Positions 41,047 to 50,659 of a DNA stretch of 64,000 nucleotides are shown here, one piece after another (within the stretch, counting starts at the first letter, position 1; every line of letters starts with the position of its first letter). The notes beneath the pieces were generated by a model. That model ran no database searches, was not told the origin of the DNA, and worked only from the letters and a program-made list of their open reading frames with translations. Source of the stretch: Clostridium sp. (GTDB lineage: Bacteria; Bacillota; Clostridia; Lachnospirales; Lachnospiraceae); the NCBI GenBank assembly GCA_018377235.1, contig JAGZZT010000003.1, forward strand, positions 1 through 64,000. The letters run 5' to 3'. A program made the position numbers and the translations under genes.

Positions 41047-42411
41047 ATGGTTTTCAGCAGCATTTTATTTATCTTTTATTTTCTCCCCCTGACGCTTCTG
41101 CTCTATTACGCAGGCCCTTCGCGGCTCAGAAACCTGGTGCTTCTGGTAATGAGTCTGGTGTTTTATTCCTGGGGAGAGCCGGTTTATATTTCTATTATGC
41201 TCTTTTCCACAGTGTTCGACTATGGAAACGGCATAGCCATTGAGAAATGTCTGTCATCCGGAAGAAAAAGGGCTGCCAGGGCTGTGCTGCTTCTTTCAGT
41301 GGCGGGCAACCTGGGGATTTTGGGATTTTTTAAATACAGTAATTTTTTTATTGAGACAATCAATGCGGCTGGGGGAACGGATTTTCCTCTTCTGGAGATT
41401 GCCCTGCCTATTGGCATTTCCTTCTACACTTTTCAGACCATGTCCTATACCATCGATGTGTATCTGGGGCAGGCGAAAGCGCAGAAAAACCTGATTCAGT
41501 TTGCCGCCTATGTAGCCATGTTTCCTCAGCTGGTGGCAGGCCCTATTGTTCAGTACAAGGATATCAGCAGCCAGCTGAAAAGCAGAAAAGTGACAGCGGC
41601 AGGGTTTTCCTATGGAATCAGCCGCTTTATCACAGGGCTTTCTAAAAAAGTTCTTCTGGCTAATAATATCGGCATGGTCTGGGAGCAGATTTCAGGCGGA
41701 AACCTGGCCGGACTTTCTGCCGCAGAGGCCTGGATCGGTGCGGCCGCATTTTCATTTCAGATTTACTTTGATTTTTCCGGGTATTCAGATATGGCTATAG
41801 GTCTGGGAGAAATGTTCGGCTTTCATTTTCGGGAAAATTTCAACCACCCTTACCGATCGAAAAGTATGACGGAGTTCTGGCGCAGATGGCATATTTCTCT
41901 GGGTTCCTGGTTCAGGGAATATGTCTATATCCCTCTGGGAGGCAATCGTAAGGGACTTAAAAGGCAGCTGCTCAATCTTTTGATTGTCTGGTGCCTGACT
42001 GGACTCTGGCATGGGGCCAGCTGGAATTTCCTCGTCTGGGGATTGTATTTTGGAGTGTTTTTAATAGCGGAGAAGCTGTTCCTGCTTCGGCGTCTGGAGG
42101 CGCTTCCAGGCTGGATTTCCCACGCCTACTGCCTGATTTTTGTGGCAGTCAGCTGGGTGGTCTTCGCCTTTGACAGTCTGTCGGAAGGACTTGTCTATTT
42201 AAGAGCCATGTTCGGACTGGGGAGCGGAGGGTGGATGGGAGAAACAGCCCTCTATTATGCGGAAACCTGGGGAGCTTTATTCGCTGCCTGCGCCCTGTGC
42301 AGCCTGGGAATTTTTAAGGTGAAGCGGGCTTTTCTGCCCATTCTTTTTGCAGCCAGCATCTGCTTTCTGGCAGGGGGGGCCTACAACCCGTTTCTGTATT
42401 TCCGGTTTTAG
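41047..42411 (+). CDS. MBOAT-family O-acyltransferase (AlgI/DltB-like)
   Basis: A polytopic membrane acyltransferase of 454 aa. It starts FSSILFIFYFLPLTLLLYY, has the amphipathic signature FDFSGYSDMAIGLGEMFGF, RRWHISLGSWFREYVYIPLGG, and the catalytic histidine in GLWHGASWNF. It should move acetyl groups across the membrane for transfer to an exopolysaccharide or wall polymer by the DHHW/SGNH partners. It follows the DUF4358 gene by 11 bases. Confidence 0.93.
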   Translation: MVFSSILFIFYFLPLTLLLYYAGPSRLRNLVLLVMSLVFYSWGEPVYISIMLFSTVFDYGNGIAIEKCLSSGRKRAARAVLLLSVAGNLGILGFFKYSNFFIETINAAGGTDFPLLEIALPIGISFYTFQTMSYTIDVYLGQAKAQKNLIQFAAYVAMFPQLVAGPIVQYKDISSQLKSRKVTAAGFSYGISRFITGLSKKVLLANNIGMVWEQISGGNLAGLSAAEAWIGAAAFSFQIYFDFSGYSDMAIGLGEMFGFHFRENFNHPYRSKSMTEFWRRWHISLGSWFREYVYIPLGGNRKGLKRQLLNLLIVWCLTGLWHGASWNFLVWGLYFGVFLIAEKLFLLRRLEALPGWISHAYCLIFVAVSWVVFAFDSLSEGLVYLRAMFGLGSGGWMGETALYYAETWGALFAACALCSLGIFKVKRAFLPILFAASICFLAGGAYNPFLYFRF

Positions 42412-42480
42412 CTGGCAGGAATAAAGAAGCAGACAGCGCTCACATGGGCAGAACAGGAGGAGAAAACAATTGGAGGAGCT

Positions 42481-43629
42481 ATGATGGAAAACAAGGACAG
42501 GCACAGGAAAAAATGGGGCAAAGCTGCCGGCATTGTCAGTTTTCTGGCAGTAATCGGGGCTGCGCCTCTGCTTACTTTTACGCTGAAGGATCGGGAGTTT
42601 TCTGAGAATGAAAACAGATATCTGGCGCAGAAGCCCTATTTTTCCCTGGAGCATATAAAAACAGGGGAGTTTATGCAGGATATGGAGAAATATGTGAGCG
42701 ATCAGCTTCCCCTGCGGGACAGTCTGACGACAGCCAGAACAGAGCTTTTAAAGGCGGCGGGAAGCCGGGAAATCAATGGAGTCTATCTGGGAGAGGACGG
42801 ATATCTGATTGAACAATGGCTGGAGCAGGATTTCGATGCAGAACAGCTTCAGGAGAACATTGAATCTCTGAACCGCTTTTTAGAAAAGCACCAGGATAAG
42901 AAAACTTCCGTTATGATTGTGCCGACAGCAGCGGAAACCATGAAAAATAAGCTTCCGGCCCATGCGCCGTCTTTTTGCCAGGAAACAGCTATGAAACAGA
43001 TAGAGGACGGACTGTCTTTCGGTACGCTGACAGACCTGCGCCAGGTGCTGGCAGCCCACCGGGAAGAAGGCGTCTTTTACAGGACAGATCACCATTGGAC
43101 CAGCAGAGGAGCTTTTCTGGGATATCTGAAATGGTGCGAGGAAAATGAAATCAATACTCCGATTGCTCAGTTTCAGAAGGTGACAGTCTCAGATTCCTTT
43201 CAGGGGTCTCTGGACTCCAGGGTGCTGGAGGCAGAGGGGAGCAGAGATTCCATCGAACTGTTTGTGCGGGAACAGGAGCCGTCTTACACCGTTTCTTACA
43301 ATTTCGGCAAAGAAGTCTCTGACAGTGTCTATGCACCTGAAAATTTGGATAAAAAGGATCAGTACCAGATTTTTTTAAACGGGAACCACCCGGAGGTTAC
43401 CATAGAAACTTCCAATAAAAACGGCAGGCATCTGCTGATAATAAAAGATTCTTTCGCAAACGCCCTGGTTCCCTTCCTTATCGGAGACTGCGAATCCATT
43501 CACCTCATTGACCTTCGGTATTACCGGGGCAGTCTGGACGACTACATATCACAGAAAGGAATCAATGAATTCCTGATTCTCTACAATCTGAAAAATTTCT
43601 GCGAGGAGAAGCACCTCAAGTTTTACTAA
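42481..43629 (+). CDS. DHHW-family protein (AlgJ/AlgX-like)
   Basis: A 382-residue membrane-anchored protein. One N-terminal helix (about residues 18-38) is followed by an external SGNH-like domain with the signature YRTDHHWTSRGAF at about residue 203 and a serine in LLIIKDSFANALVPFL. Relatives work with MBOAT proteins in O-acetylation of secreted polymers. It follows the MBOAT gene after 69 bases, with GGAGGAG upstream. The exact polymer is unknown. Confidence 0.88.
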   Translation: MMENKDRHRKKWGKAAGIVSFLAVIGAAPLLTFTLKDREFSENENRYLAQKPYFSLEHIKTGEFMQDMEKYVSDQLPLRDSLTTARTELLKAAGSREINGVYLGEDGYLIEQWLEQDFDAEQLQENIESLNRFLEKHQDKKTSVMIVPTAAETMKNKLPAHAPSFCQETAMKQIEDGLSFGTLTDLRQVLAAHREEGVFYRTDHHWTSRGAFLGYLKWCEENEINTPIAQFQKVTVSDSFQGSLDSRVLEAEGSRDSIELFVREQEPSYTVSYNFGKEVSDSVYAPENLDKKDQYQIFLNGNHPEVTIETSNKNGRHLLIIKDSFANALVPFLIGDCESIHLIDLRYYRGSLDDYISQKGINEFLILYNLKNFCEEKHLKFY

Positions 43630-43710
43630 AAATAACATTCATGTTCCTTGCCACGTTTTTTAATGAATTCCCATCGCCTGCGCTTTTCCGTCGACTCTTT
43701 CTCTGCTCTC

Positions 43711-43739
43711 TTCCAAAATAATCGAGAAAATGTTATACT
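43711..43739 (+). promoter_or_regulatory. Promoter of the exonuclease III gene
   Basis: TTCCAA (43711-43716), 17 bases, TATACT (43734-43739). A hairpin (TTTCCTGC/GGCAGGA) lies in the leader. Confidence 0.45.
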
Positions 43740-43805
43740 GATGCTATCATTATCGCTTTCCTGCTACGAAGCGGGCAGGAGACGAGTCAGGAGACAGAAA
43801 ACAGA

Positions 43806-44561
43806 ATGAAAAAAATGATTTCATGGAATGTAAACGGCCTTCGGGCCTGTGTGGGAAAGGGATTTCTCGATGTATTTAAAGAGCTTGACGCCGACATTTT
43901 CTGCATTCAGGAGAGTAAGCTTCAGGCTGGACAGATAGACCTTGATATACCAGGATATTATCAGTATTGGAGCTACGCAGATAAGAAGGGCTATTCGGGA
44001 ACTGCTCTGTTTACCAGGGAGGAGCCTTTGAGTGTGGTGTACGGACTGGGGATCGATGTTCACGATCACGAGGGAAGGGTGATTGCGGCGGAGTATGGGG
44101 ATTACTATGTGGTGACCTGCTATACGCCTAATTCTCAGAATGAGCTGGCCCGTCTGCCCTACCGGATGGAGTGGGAGGATGCCTTCCGCGTCTATCTTAA
44201 AAAGCTGGAGGAGAAAAAGCCGGTGATTTTTTGTGGAGATCTGAACGTGGCCCATCGGGAGATTGACCTGAAAAACCCAAAAACAAACAGGAAAAACGCT
44301 GGATTTACTGATGAGGAGAGAGGCAAATTTTCTGAACTTCTGGACTCGGGATTTATTGATACTTACCGCCATTTCTATCCTGATACAGAGGGCGCCTATT
44401 CCTGGTGGTCTTACCGCTTTAAGGCCAGAGAGAAGAATGCAGGGTGGAGAATCGACTATTTCTGCGTATCGGAAAGTCTGAAGGACAGGCTGGTAAGCGC
44501 ATCTATCCACTCAGAGATTATGGGATCTGATCACTGTCCAGTAGAGCTGGTGATTCAGTAG
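43806..44561 (+). CDS. xth: Exodeoxyribonuclease III
   Basis: An AP endonuclease/3'-exonuclease of the EEP family (251 aa). Motifs are intact: SWNVNGLRA, IQESKL (metal-binding glutamate), the YTPN segment, GDLNVAH, RIDYF and the catalytic GSDHCPV. It acts in base-excision repair. No clear ribosome binding site is visible beyond AGGAGACAGAAAACAGA. It is followed 26 bases later by the Uup-like gene. Confidence 0.95.
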   Translation: MKKMISWNVNGLRACVGKGFLDVFKELDADIFCIQESKLQAGQIDLDIPGYYQYWSYADKKGYSGTALFTREEPLSVVYGLGIDVHDHEGRVIAAEYGDYYVVTCYTPNSQNELARLPYRMEWEDAFRVYLKKLEEKKPVIFCGDLNVAHREIDLKNPKTNRKNAGFTDEERGKFSELLDSGFIDTYRHFYPDTEGAYSWWSYRFKAREKNAGWRIDYFCVSESLKDRLVSASIHSEIMGSDHCPVELVIQ

Positions 44562-44587
44562 GACAGAGCAAAGGCAGGAGAGCAGAT

Positions 44588-46432
44588 ATGAATTTATTGA
44601 CTATAGAACACCTTACGAAATCTTATACAGAAAGGCTTCTATTTGATGATACGGCGTTTTCTGTTAATGAAGGCGAAAAAATCGGAGTTATCGGCATTAA
44701 CGGAACCGGAAAGTCCACGCTTCTTCGGATTCTGGCAGGTCTGGAGGAGCCGGACGAGGGAAGCGTGGTGAAGGGAAGAAATCTCTACATCCGCTATCTG
44801 CCTCAGAACCCTGTGTTTGAGCCAGGATATACGGTGTTAGAAAGTGTGATCCGGGAAAATCAGGGTCATGAGCAGGTCTGGGATCTGGAGGGACAGGCGA
44901 AAACCATGCTGATGACTCTGGGGATTCCGGACTGGGATGAAAAGATAGAGACTTTGTCCGGCGGCCAGAGAAAGAGAGCTGCGTTAGCCAGCGTCCTCCT
45001 CTCCACAGCAGATCTGCTGGTGCTGGATGAGCCGACGAACCACCTGGACAGCGGCATGGCCGACTGGCTGGAGGAATACCTGAAAAAATTCAGGGGTGCT
45101 CTTGTAATGATTACCCATGACCGATATTTTCTCGACAGCGTGACAAACAGGATTGTGGAGCTTGACAAAGGAAAGCTCTACAGCTATCAGACCAATTATC
45201 AGGGCTTTCTGGAGCTGAAGGCAGAGAGGATGGCCATGGAGGAGGCGTCAGAACGGAAGCGCCAGTCCATTTTAAGAGTGGAGCTGGAGTGGATGAAGAG
45301 GGGCGCCAGAGCCAGATCGACCAAGCAGAAGGGCCGCATTCAGAGGTTTGAAGAGCTGAGCGCCAGAAAGGGACCTGAGTATGATGGAGAGGTGGAGCTG
45401 GGATCCGTTTCCAGCCGCCTGGGACGGACGACAATTGAGCTTAAAAATATCTGCAAATCCTATGGAGATAAGGTTCTGATCCGGGATTTCAGCTATATTT
45501 TCCTGAAGAATGACAGAGTGGGCTTTATTGGGCAGAACGGAAGTGGAAAATCGACTTTGATGAAGATGATTGCCGGATGGGTGCAGCCGGATTCAGGGGA
45601 GATTGAGATTGGCCAGACTGTGAAGATGGGCTATTTTTCTCAGGAAAATGAGGCTATGGATGACTCGCTGCGGGTCATTGATTATGTCAAGGAGGCGGCG
45701 GAGTATGTGAAAACGCCAGAGGGGAGTATTTCTGCTTCCCAGATGCTGGAACGGTTCCTGTTTCCTTCCTCCGTACAGTACACAGTGATTGGAAAGCTGT
45801 CCGGCGGCGAGAAGCGGAGGCTTTATCTTCTGCGCATTCTGATGGAGGCTCCTAACGTGCTGATCCTGGATGAGCCCACCAACGATCTGGACATCAGGAC
45901 TCTGACGATTCTGGAGGATTACCTGGACAGCTTCCAGGGTATTGTCATTACGGTATCCCATGATCGGTATTTCCTGGATCGGGCGGTTCGCCGGATTTTT
46001 GCCTTCGAAGGAAATGGAATGCTGCGCCAGTATGGGGGCGGATTCACAGACTACCAGGCTGCAAAGCAGGAGGAAGAGGCGGCTCAGGGAAGCCTCAGGG
46101 AACCGGCGGCGGGAGCTGGCGGGGAAAAAGGGGCTGAGAACAGCCATGAGAAGAATACCAGGAAGAGCTGGAAGGACGGACAGGTTAAAAAGCTGAAGTT
46201 TACTTATAAAGAGCAGAAAGAATGGGAAACCATTGAGGACGATATCGCAGCGCTGGAGGAGAAGGCGGAGGCTCTGGGGCCGGAGATTAATAAAGCTGCC
46301 AGGGATTACGAAAGGCTGGCGGCTCTGATGAAAGAGAAGGAGGAGACAGAGGCGCTTCTGGAGGAGAAGATGGAGCGCTGGATGTATCTGAATGATCTGG
46401 CAGAGCGGATAGCAGAGCAGAACGGCCGTTAG
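44588..46432 (+). CDS. ABC-F ATPase, Uup-like
   Basis: A 614-residue soluble ATPase with two complete ABC domains: Walker A GINGTGKS and GQNGSGKS, signatures LSGGQ and LSGGE, Walker B LVLDEPTNHLD and LILDEPTNDLD. A C-terminal extension (about residues 520-614) has a basic segment and a coiled coil (EEKAEALGPEINKAARDYERL), as in Uup, where it binds branched DNA or the ribosome. GGCAGGAGAG precedes the ATG. It may be cotranscribed with the exonuclease III gene. Confidence 0.93.
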   Translation: MNLLTIEHLTKSYTERLLFDDTAFSVNEGEKIGVIGINGTGKSTLLRILAGLEEPDEGSVVKGRNLYIRYLPQNPVFEPGYTVLESVIRENQGHEQVWDLEGQAKTMLMTLGIPDWDEKIETLSGGQRKRAALASVLLSTADLLVLDEPTNHLDSGMADWLEEYLKKFRGALVMITHDRYFLDSVTNRIVELDKGKLYSYQTNYQGFLELKAERMAMEEASERKRQSILRVELEWMKRGARARSTKQKGRIQRFEELSARKGPEYDGEVELGSVSSRLGRTTIELKNICKSYGDKVLIRDFSYIFLKNDRVGFIGQNGSGKSTLMKMIAGWVQPDSGEIEIGQTVKMGYFSQENEAMDDSLRVIDYVKEAAEYVKTPEGSISASQMLERFLFPSSVQYTVIGKLSGGEKRRLYLLRILMEAPNVLILDEPTNDLDIRTLTILEDYLDSFQGIVITVSHDRYFLDRAVRRIFAFEGNGMLRQYGGGFTDYQAAKQEEEAAQGSLREPAAGAGGEKGAENSHEKNTRKSWKDGQVKKLKFTYKEQKEWETIEDDIAALEEKAEALGPEINKAARDYERLAALMKEKEETEALLEEKMERWMYLNDLAERIAEQNGR

Positions 46433-46453
46433 GCCGGGATGGGAGAGTGTAAC

Positions 46454-49400
46454 GTGAAGATAGAAAAACTTGCTGCGGCAGAAGGGATGCCAGGGTATTT
46501 TCCGCCGGGAGCCGTCAAGACAGAGGGCGGCTTCCATATCTGTACCATGGCAGAGGAAGAGAATGTAAGCCTGGCTGTGTTTGAAATGTCAGGAGGAAAG
46601 GAAAAACGGAGGATTTTTTCATTTCCCAGCAGCTCAAGACTTGGAAATATGTGCACAATCAAGCTGTTAGGCGAGGATTTTTCAGGGCTTTCCTATTCTC
46701 TGATCTGTGATGGAACGGAGCGGCCCGATCCTTTCGGACGCGTATTTACAGGCCGTGAGACATGGGGGGAGCTTTCTCATGTGAAAAATCCCCTGAGAAC
46801 CCTATTTGAACTTCCCTGCTTTGACTGGGAGGATGACAGACCCCTTCAGATTCCCTATGAGGATATGATTTTATACAGGATCCATACGAGGGGCTTTACT
46901 ATGGGAAAAGGCGGGACGGATCGGAAGGATAAAAAGGCGGGACAGCCGGGGACTTTTCGGGCTATCCGGGATAAAATTCCATACTTTAAGGAGCTGGGCG
47001 TCACTTCCCTGGAGCTGATGCCGCCCAATGAGTTTGAGGAGGTTATGATGCCTGACAGCTCAGACGGAAATCCTTACGGCCCGGGAGAGCCTACGGGAAA
47101 GCTTAACTACTGGGGCTATGGCCCTGGCCTTCTGTTTGCGCCAAAAGCTTCCTATTCAGAGGGAGAGGCAGGAAAAAAGAATCCGGCTGCTGAATTCAAG
47201 TCTCTTGTAAAGGAGCTTCACAAAAACGGGCTGGAGCTGATTATCGAACTATATTTTACAGGAAAGGAAAGCGCCTCCTTTATCAGCGAGGCAGTGCGGT
47301 TCTGGGTGCGGGAATACCATGTGGACGGGGTTCATCTGGTGGGAATCTCCGCCTGCCCGTCCTTGGCAGACGATCCATGGCTTTCCCGGACAAAGCTGTT
47401 CGCCGCCTTTTGGGAGGACAGTGGATCTGAAAAGGGGAAGCAGGAGAAGGGACGCCATCTGGCAGAGTACAACGATGGCTTCCTGGTGGATATGAGGCGT
47501 CTTTTAAAGGGAGACGAAGATCAGATGAACAGCCTCATTTTCAGAAGCAGGAGAAATCCCGGGAATATGGGTGTGATCAACTATATGGCTCACTCAAACG
47601 GCTTTACGCTGACTGACTCCGTCTCCTACGAGATGAAGCACAATGAGGCCAACGGGGAGAATAATCAGGATGGAAGCGCCTGGAACTATACCTGGAACTG
47701 CGGCGCAGAAGGTCCCAGCCGCAAAAAAAAGATTGTAAATATGCGGCAGAAGCAGCTGCGCAACGCTCTTTTGATTCTTTTTCTCAGTCAGGGCACGCCT
47801 CTTCTGCTGGCAGGAGATGAATTTGGTTTCAGCAAGGGAGGAAATAATAACGCCTACTGTCAGGACAACGCTGTTTCCTGGCTGGACTGGAGACTTCTGG
47901 AGACAAACCGGGAGCTGTTTGAATTCACAAAGCAGGTTATTGCCTTCAGAAAGAGGCATCCAGTGTTTCATATGCCTAAGGAGCCTGCAGGAATAGATTA
48001 TCTGGTCTGCGGCCACCCGGATGTATCTTATCACGGAGTAAAGGCATGGTGTCCGGAGTTTGAGAACTTCCGCAGACAGCTGGGAATCATGTACTGCGGA
48101 GACTATGCGAAGAAGCCGGATGGAGGCAGTGATGATTTCTTCTTCACAGCCTATAATATGCACTGGGAACCCCATGAGTTTGCACTCCCTAAGCTGCCCA
48201 GGGGAATGAAATGGCATTTGGCCTTTAACACAGATGACAGGGAGAAAAACGGCATCTATACAGAGGGAGAGGAGCCGTGCCTGGAGGAGCAGAAGCAGTT
48301 TTTAGTGCCGTCCAGGAGCATTGTAGTGTTTATCGGGCTGAAGGATCCGGAACTGGAAAAAAACGGAAAAAAATCCGTAAAAAGAACTGATAAAAAGGCA
48401 GAACAGAAAGTAAAAGAAAAAACAGGGCAGACAGCAGAGAAGAAAAAAGAAAAAACAGTTCAGAAAAAAAAGACAGGAAAAGTTTCGCCAAAGAATGCGG
48501 CAAAGGGGGCTGCAGCTGTCCTGACGGCTGCTGTTCTTGCCCTGGCTTGTGGAAATCCTTTTGACGGATCCTTCACAGCCCTTGCCGCAGGGCCCGGTAC
48601 GCCTGCTTACACCCAGGGAGATCCCTATAACAGCTATCAGTGGGCTTTTTTAAATAACGGCCAGTTTCGCTTGGTAACAGGGACTCAAAATATGAACTCT
48701 TCCATACCAGGACACCTTTCTGGAAGTCAGGACAGTTCCAATTACGGTCCTGAGACAGAAGGAAAAGCGACTGCCTTTGCCAAGGCGGGCATGGATATCA
48801 GCCTGACTTCAGCCAGAAAATCCTACGATGCTCTGGAAAATAAGGGACAGGTGGTGGTGGCTGTGATTGACACGGGAGTTCAGACGGATCACGAAGATTT
48901 AAGGAACAGCATCTGGACCAACAGAGGAGAAATCGCCGGGGACGGCGTCGACAATGACAAAAACGGCTTTGTAGATGACATACACGGTTGGAATTTTTAT
49001 TCTGGAAACGGAAACCTGTATCAGGGGAGTGAGGACAACCACGGGACTCACTCGGCAGGAACCATCGCAGCGGAGAAAAACGGAGTCGGCATTACCGGTA
49101 TCTGTGATCCGGACTATGTAAAGGTTATGCCGTTAAAGGTGCTGGGCACAAAGGACGGCATCGGAACCCCGGAAAATGTGGCAAAGGCCATCCGCTATGC
49201 GGAGGCTCAGGGCGCGTCTATCTGCAATCTCAGCTTCGGAACAGGAAAATTCAATCAGGAGCTTTACGATACCATGAAAAATTCTGAAATGCTGTTTGTG
49301 GTGGCGGCAGGAAATGGAGATAAGGAAGGAAAGGGAATCAATCTGGACGAACGGCCCGTCTACCCGGCGGCCTTTGACCTGGACAACATTATTTCTGTGG

Positions 49401-49720
49401 CCAGCATGCGGCTGGATGGAACCCTGGAACCCAGTTCCAATTACGGCAGTGGGACGGTGGATCTGGCCGCGCCTGGAAAATATATTTTAAGCACCATTTC
49501 GGACGGCCAGTACGCCTACATGAGCGGAACTTCCATGGCTGCGCCTATGGTGTCGGGAGCAGCGGCGCTCATAAAATCTGCCCGGCCCAATCTGAGCACA
49601 GGAAAAATTCGTGAAATTCTCCTGGATTCCTCAAAAAAGAACAGCTCTATGGAGGGAAGGACAGCCACAGGAGGAATGCTGGACGCTGGGAAAGCCATAG
49701 AGCTGGCGGAGAAAGCCTGA
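46454..49720 (+). CDS. Degenerate GH13 debranching-like domain fused to a subtilisin-like protease
   Basis: One uninterrupted frame of 1,088 residues from GTG (GGGAGA upstream; an ATG at 46439 is possible). Residues 1-630 resemble GlgX/isoamylase enzymes (KHNEANGENNQDG, LLLAGDEFG), but the active site is gone: region I reads LIIELYFTG, the region II nucleophile is V296 (DGVHLV), the region III glutamate is A318, and region IV is HSNG (380-383). Residues 635-684 are Lys-rich. Residues 685-699 are hydrophobic (membrane anchor or signal). A complete S8 subtilase follows: D806, H863, S1027 (GTSMAAP). The positive-inside rule puts GH13 in the cytosol and the protease outside. Its stop overlaps the next start. 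Confidence 0.9.
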   Translation: MKIEKLAAAEGMPGYFPPGAVKTEGGFHICTMAEEENVSLAVFEMSGGKEKRRIFSFPSSSRLGNMCTIKLLGEDFSGLSYSLICDGTERPDPFGRVFTGRETWGELSHVKNPLRTLFELPCFDWEDDRPLQIPYEDMILYRIHTRGFTMGKGGTDRKDKKAGQPGTFRAIRDKIPYFKELGVTSLELMPPNEFEEVMMPDSSDGNPYGPGEPTGKLNYWGYGPGLLFAPKASYSEGEAGKKNPAAEFKSLVKELHKNGLELIIELYFTGKESASFISEAVRFWVREYHVDGVHLVGISACPSLADDPWLSRTKLFAAFWEDSGSEKGKQEKGRHLAEYNDGFLVDMRRLLKGDEDQMNSLIFRSRRNPGNMGVINYMAHSNGFTLTDSVSYEMKHNEANGENNQDGSAWNYTWNCGAEGPSRKKKIVNMRQKQLRNALLILFLSQGTPLLLAGDEFGFSKGGNNNAYCQDNAVSWLDWRLLETNRELFEFTKQVIAFRKRHPVFHMPKEPAGIDYLVCGHPDVSYHGVKAWCPEFENFRRQLGIMYCGDYAKKPDGGSDDFFFTAYNMHWEPHEFALPKLPRGMKWHLAFNTDDREKNGIYTEGEEPCLEEQKQFLVPSRSIVVFIGLKDPELEKNGKKSVKRTDKKAEQKVKEKTGQTAEKKKEKTVQKKKTGKVSPKNAAKGAAAVLTAAVLALACGNPFDGSFTALAAGPGTPAYTQGDPYNSYQWAFLNNGQFRLVTGTQNMNSSIPGHLSGSQDSSNYGPETEGKATAFAKAGMDISLTSARKSYDALENKGQVVVAVIDTGVQTDHEDLRNSIWTNRGEIAGDGVDNDKNGFVDDIHGWNFYSGNGNLYQGSEDNHGTHSAGTIAAEKNGVGITGICDPDYVKVMPLKVLGTKDGIGTPENVAKAIRYAEAQGASICNLSFGTGKFNQELYDTMKNSEMLFVVAAGNGDKEGKGINLDERPVYPAAFDLDNIISVASMRLDGTLEPSSNYGSGTVDLAAPGKYILSTISDGQYAYMSGTSMAAPMVSGAAALIKSARPNLSTGKIREILLDSSKKNSSMEGRTATGGMLDAGKAIELAEKA

Positions 49721-50562
49721 TGAGGGGAACAGCGCTTTTCAGAGCTTTTCTGCCCCTGGCAGTGTACGCAGTGCTTACAGAGCTGGCTATTCACGGCCTT
49801 TCAGGGCTGATTTCAGCGGCTTCCCGGATCTGGTCCTGGGTGTCTGCGGCAGAACTGAGCGCAGCGCTTCCCTGGGCTAACGCAGCCGCCGGACTGGCGG
49901 CGGTAAGTCTGCTTTGGGGGCAGTACAGCGAAAAAAACGGGGGAGATGGAAGCGCGAAGCGGAGTCGGCATGGAAAGAGAGGGTGTGTCAGCCGTTTTTC
50001 TCTTCTCATTATCCTGGGTATCTGCTGCTGTCTGGGAGGCAGCGGCCTGATTTTTCTGCTGGGAGAAATCCTGACTGGAACTTCATCTGCTGGAGCTGGT
50101 TCGGCAGCGGGAACACCGATTCCGGAACTGCAGACTGTCTCCGCTTCAATGTTTTCGCTTCTGAGCCGTTTTCTCTGCAGCGGCCTGTTCATACCGTTTA
50201 CAGAAGAATTCCTCTTTCGCAGAGGCATGTACGAAAGTCTGAGAGAGGAGAAATACCTTGGCTGCCGGGGGGCTTTGATTATTTCTTCTATCTTGTTCGG
50301 CCTGTATCACGGAAGACTTCTGCAGGGGATATATGCGGGGCTTTTAGGCGCCCTTTTGGCTTTTTTGTATGAACGGGAGAAAAATTTCGCTGTTCCTGTC
50401 ATTGTCCATGGGGCGGCTAATAGTTCTGCAGTTTTGCTGGAAGCAGTTCACTATGGACAATGGCTTGAGAATAGTCCGGCCGTTTTGCTGACTCAAACTG
50501 GGGCTGCAGTCATTCTGGCAGTTCTGATCTTTAAGCGCCTTTACTGGACGCACACCGATTGA
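49720..50562 (+). CDS. CPBP-family intramembrane metalloprotease
   Basis: A 280-residue polytopic protein of the CPBP/Abi family. The glutamate pair lies in FTEEFLFRRG (EExxxR), and histidines in GLYHGRLLQG and IVHGAANS complete the site. About seven hydrophobic segments are visible. The ATG overlaps the protease-fusion stop by one base (TGATG), so the two are translationally coupled. It might process the fusion protein or another membrane substrate; that is inferred from coupling only. Confidence 0.9.
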   Translation: MRGTALFRAFLPLAVYAVLTELAIHGLSGLISAASRIWSWVSAAELSAALPWANAAAGLAAVSLLWGQYSEKNGGDGSAKRSRHGKRGCVSRFSLLIILGICCCLGGSGLIFLLGEILTGTSSAGAGSAAGTPIPELQTVSASMFSLLSRFLCSGLFIPFTEEFLFRRGMYESLREEKYLGCRGALIISSILFGLYHGRLLQGIYAGLLGALLAFLYEREKNFAVPVIVHGAANSSAVLLEAVHYGQWLENSPAVLLTQTGAAVILAVLIFKRLYWTHTD

Positions 50563-50659
50563 CGATAACACAGAAAGCGGCGCATTATCCCGCTATGAGA
50601 TGTGCTGCCCTTTGTATACTGACGCTGTCGTCACAATATCAGGAGAGGAGAGTGCAAAA

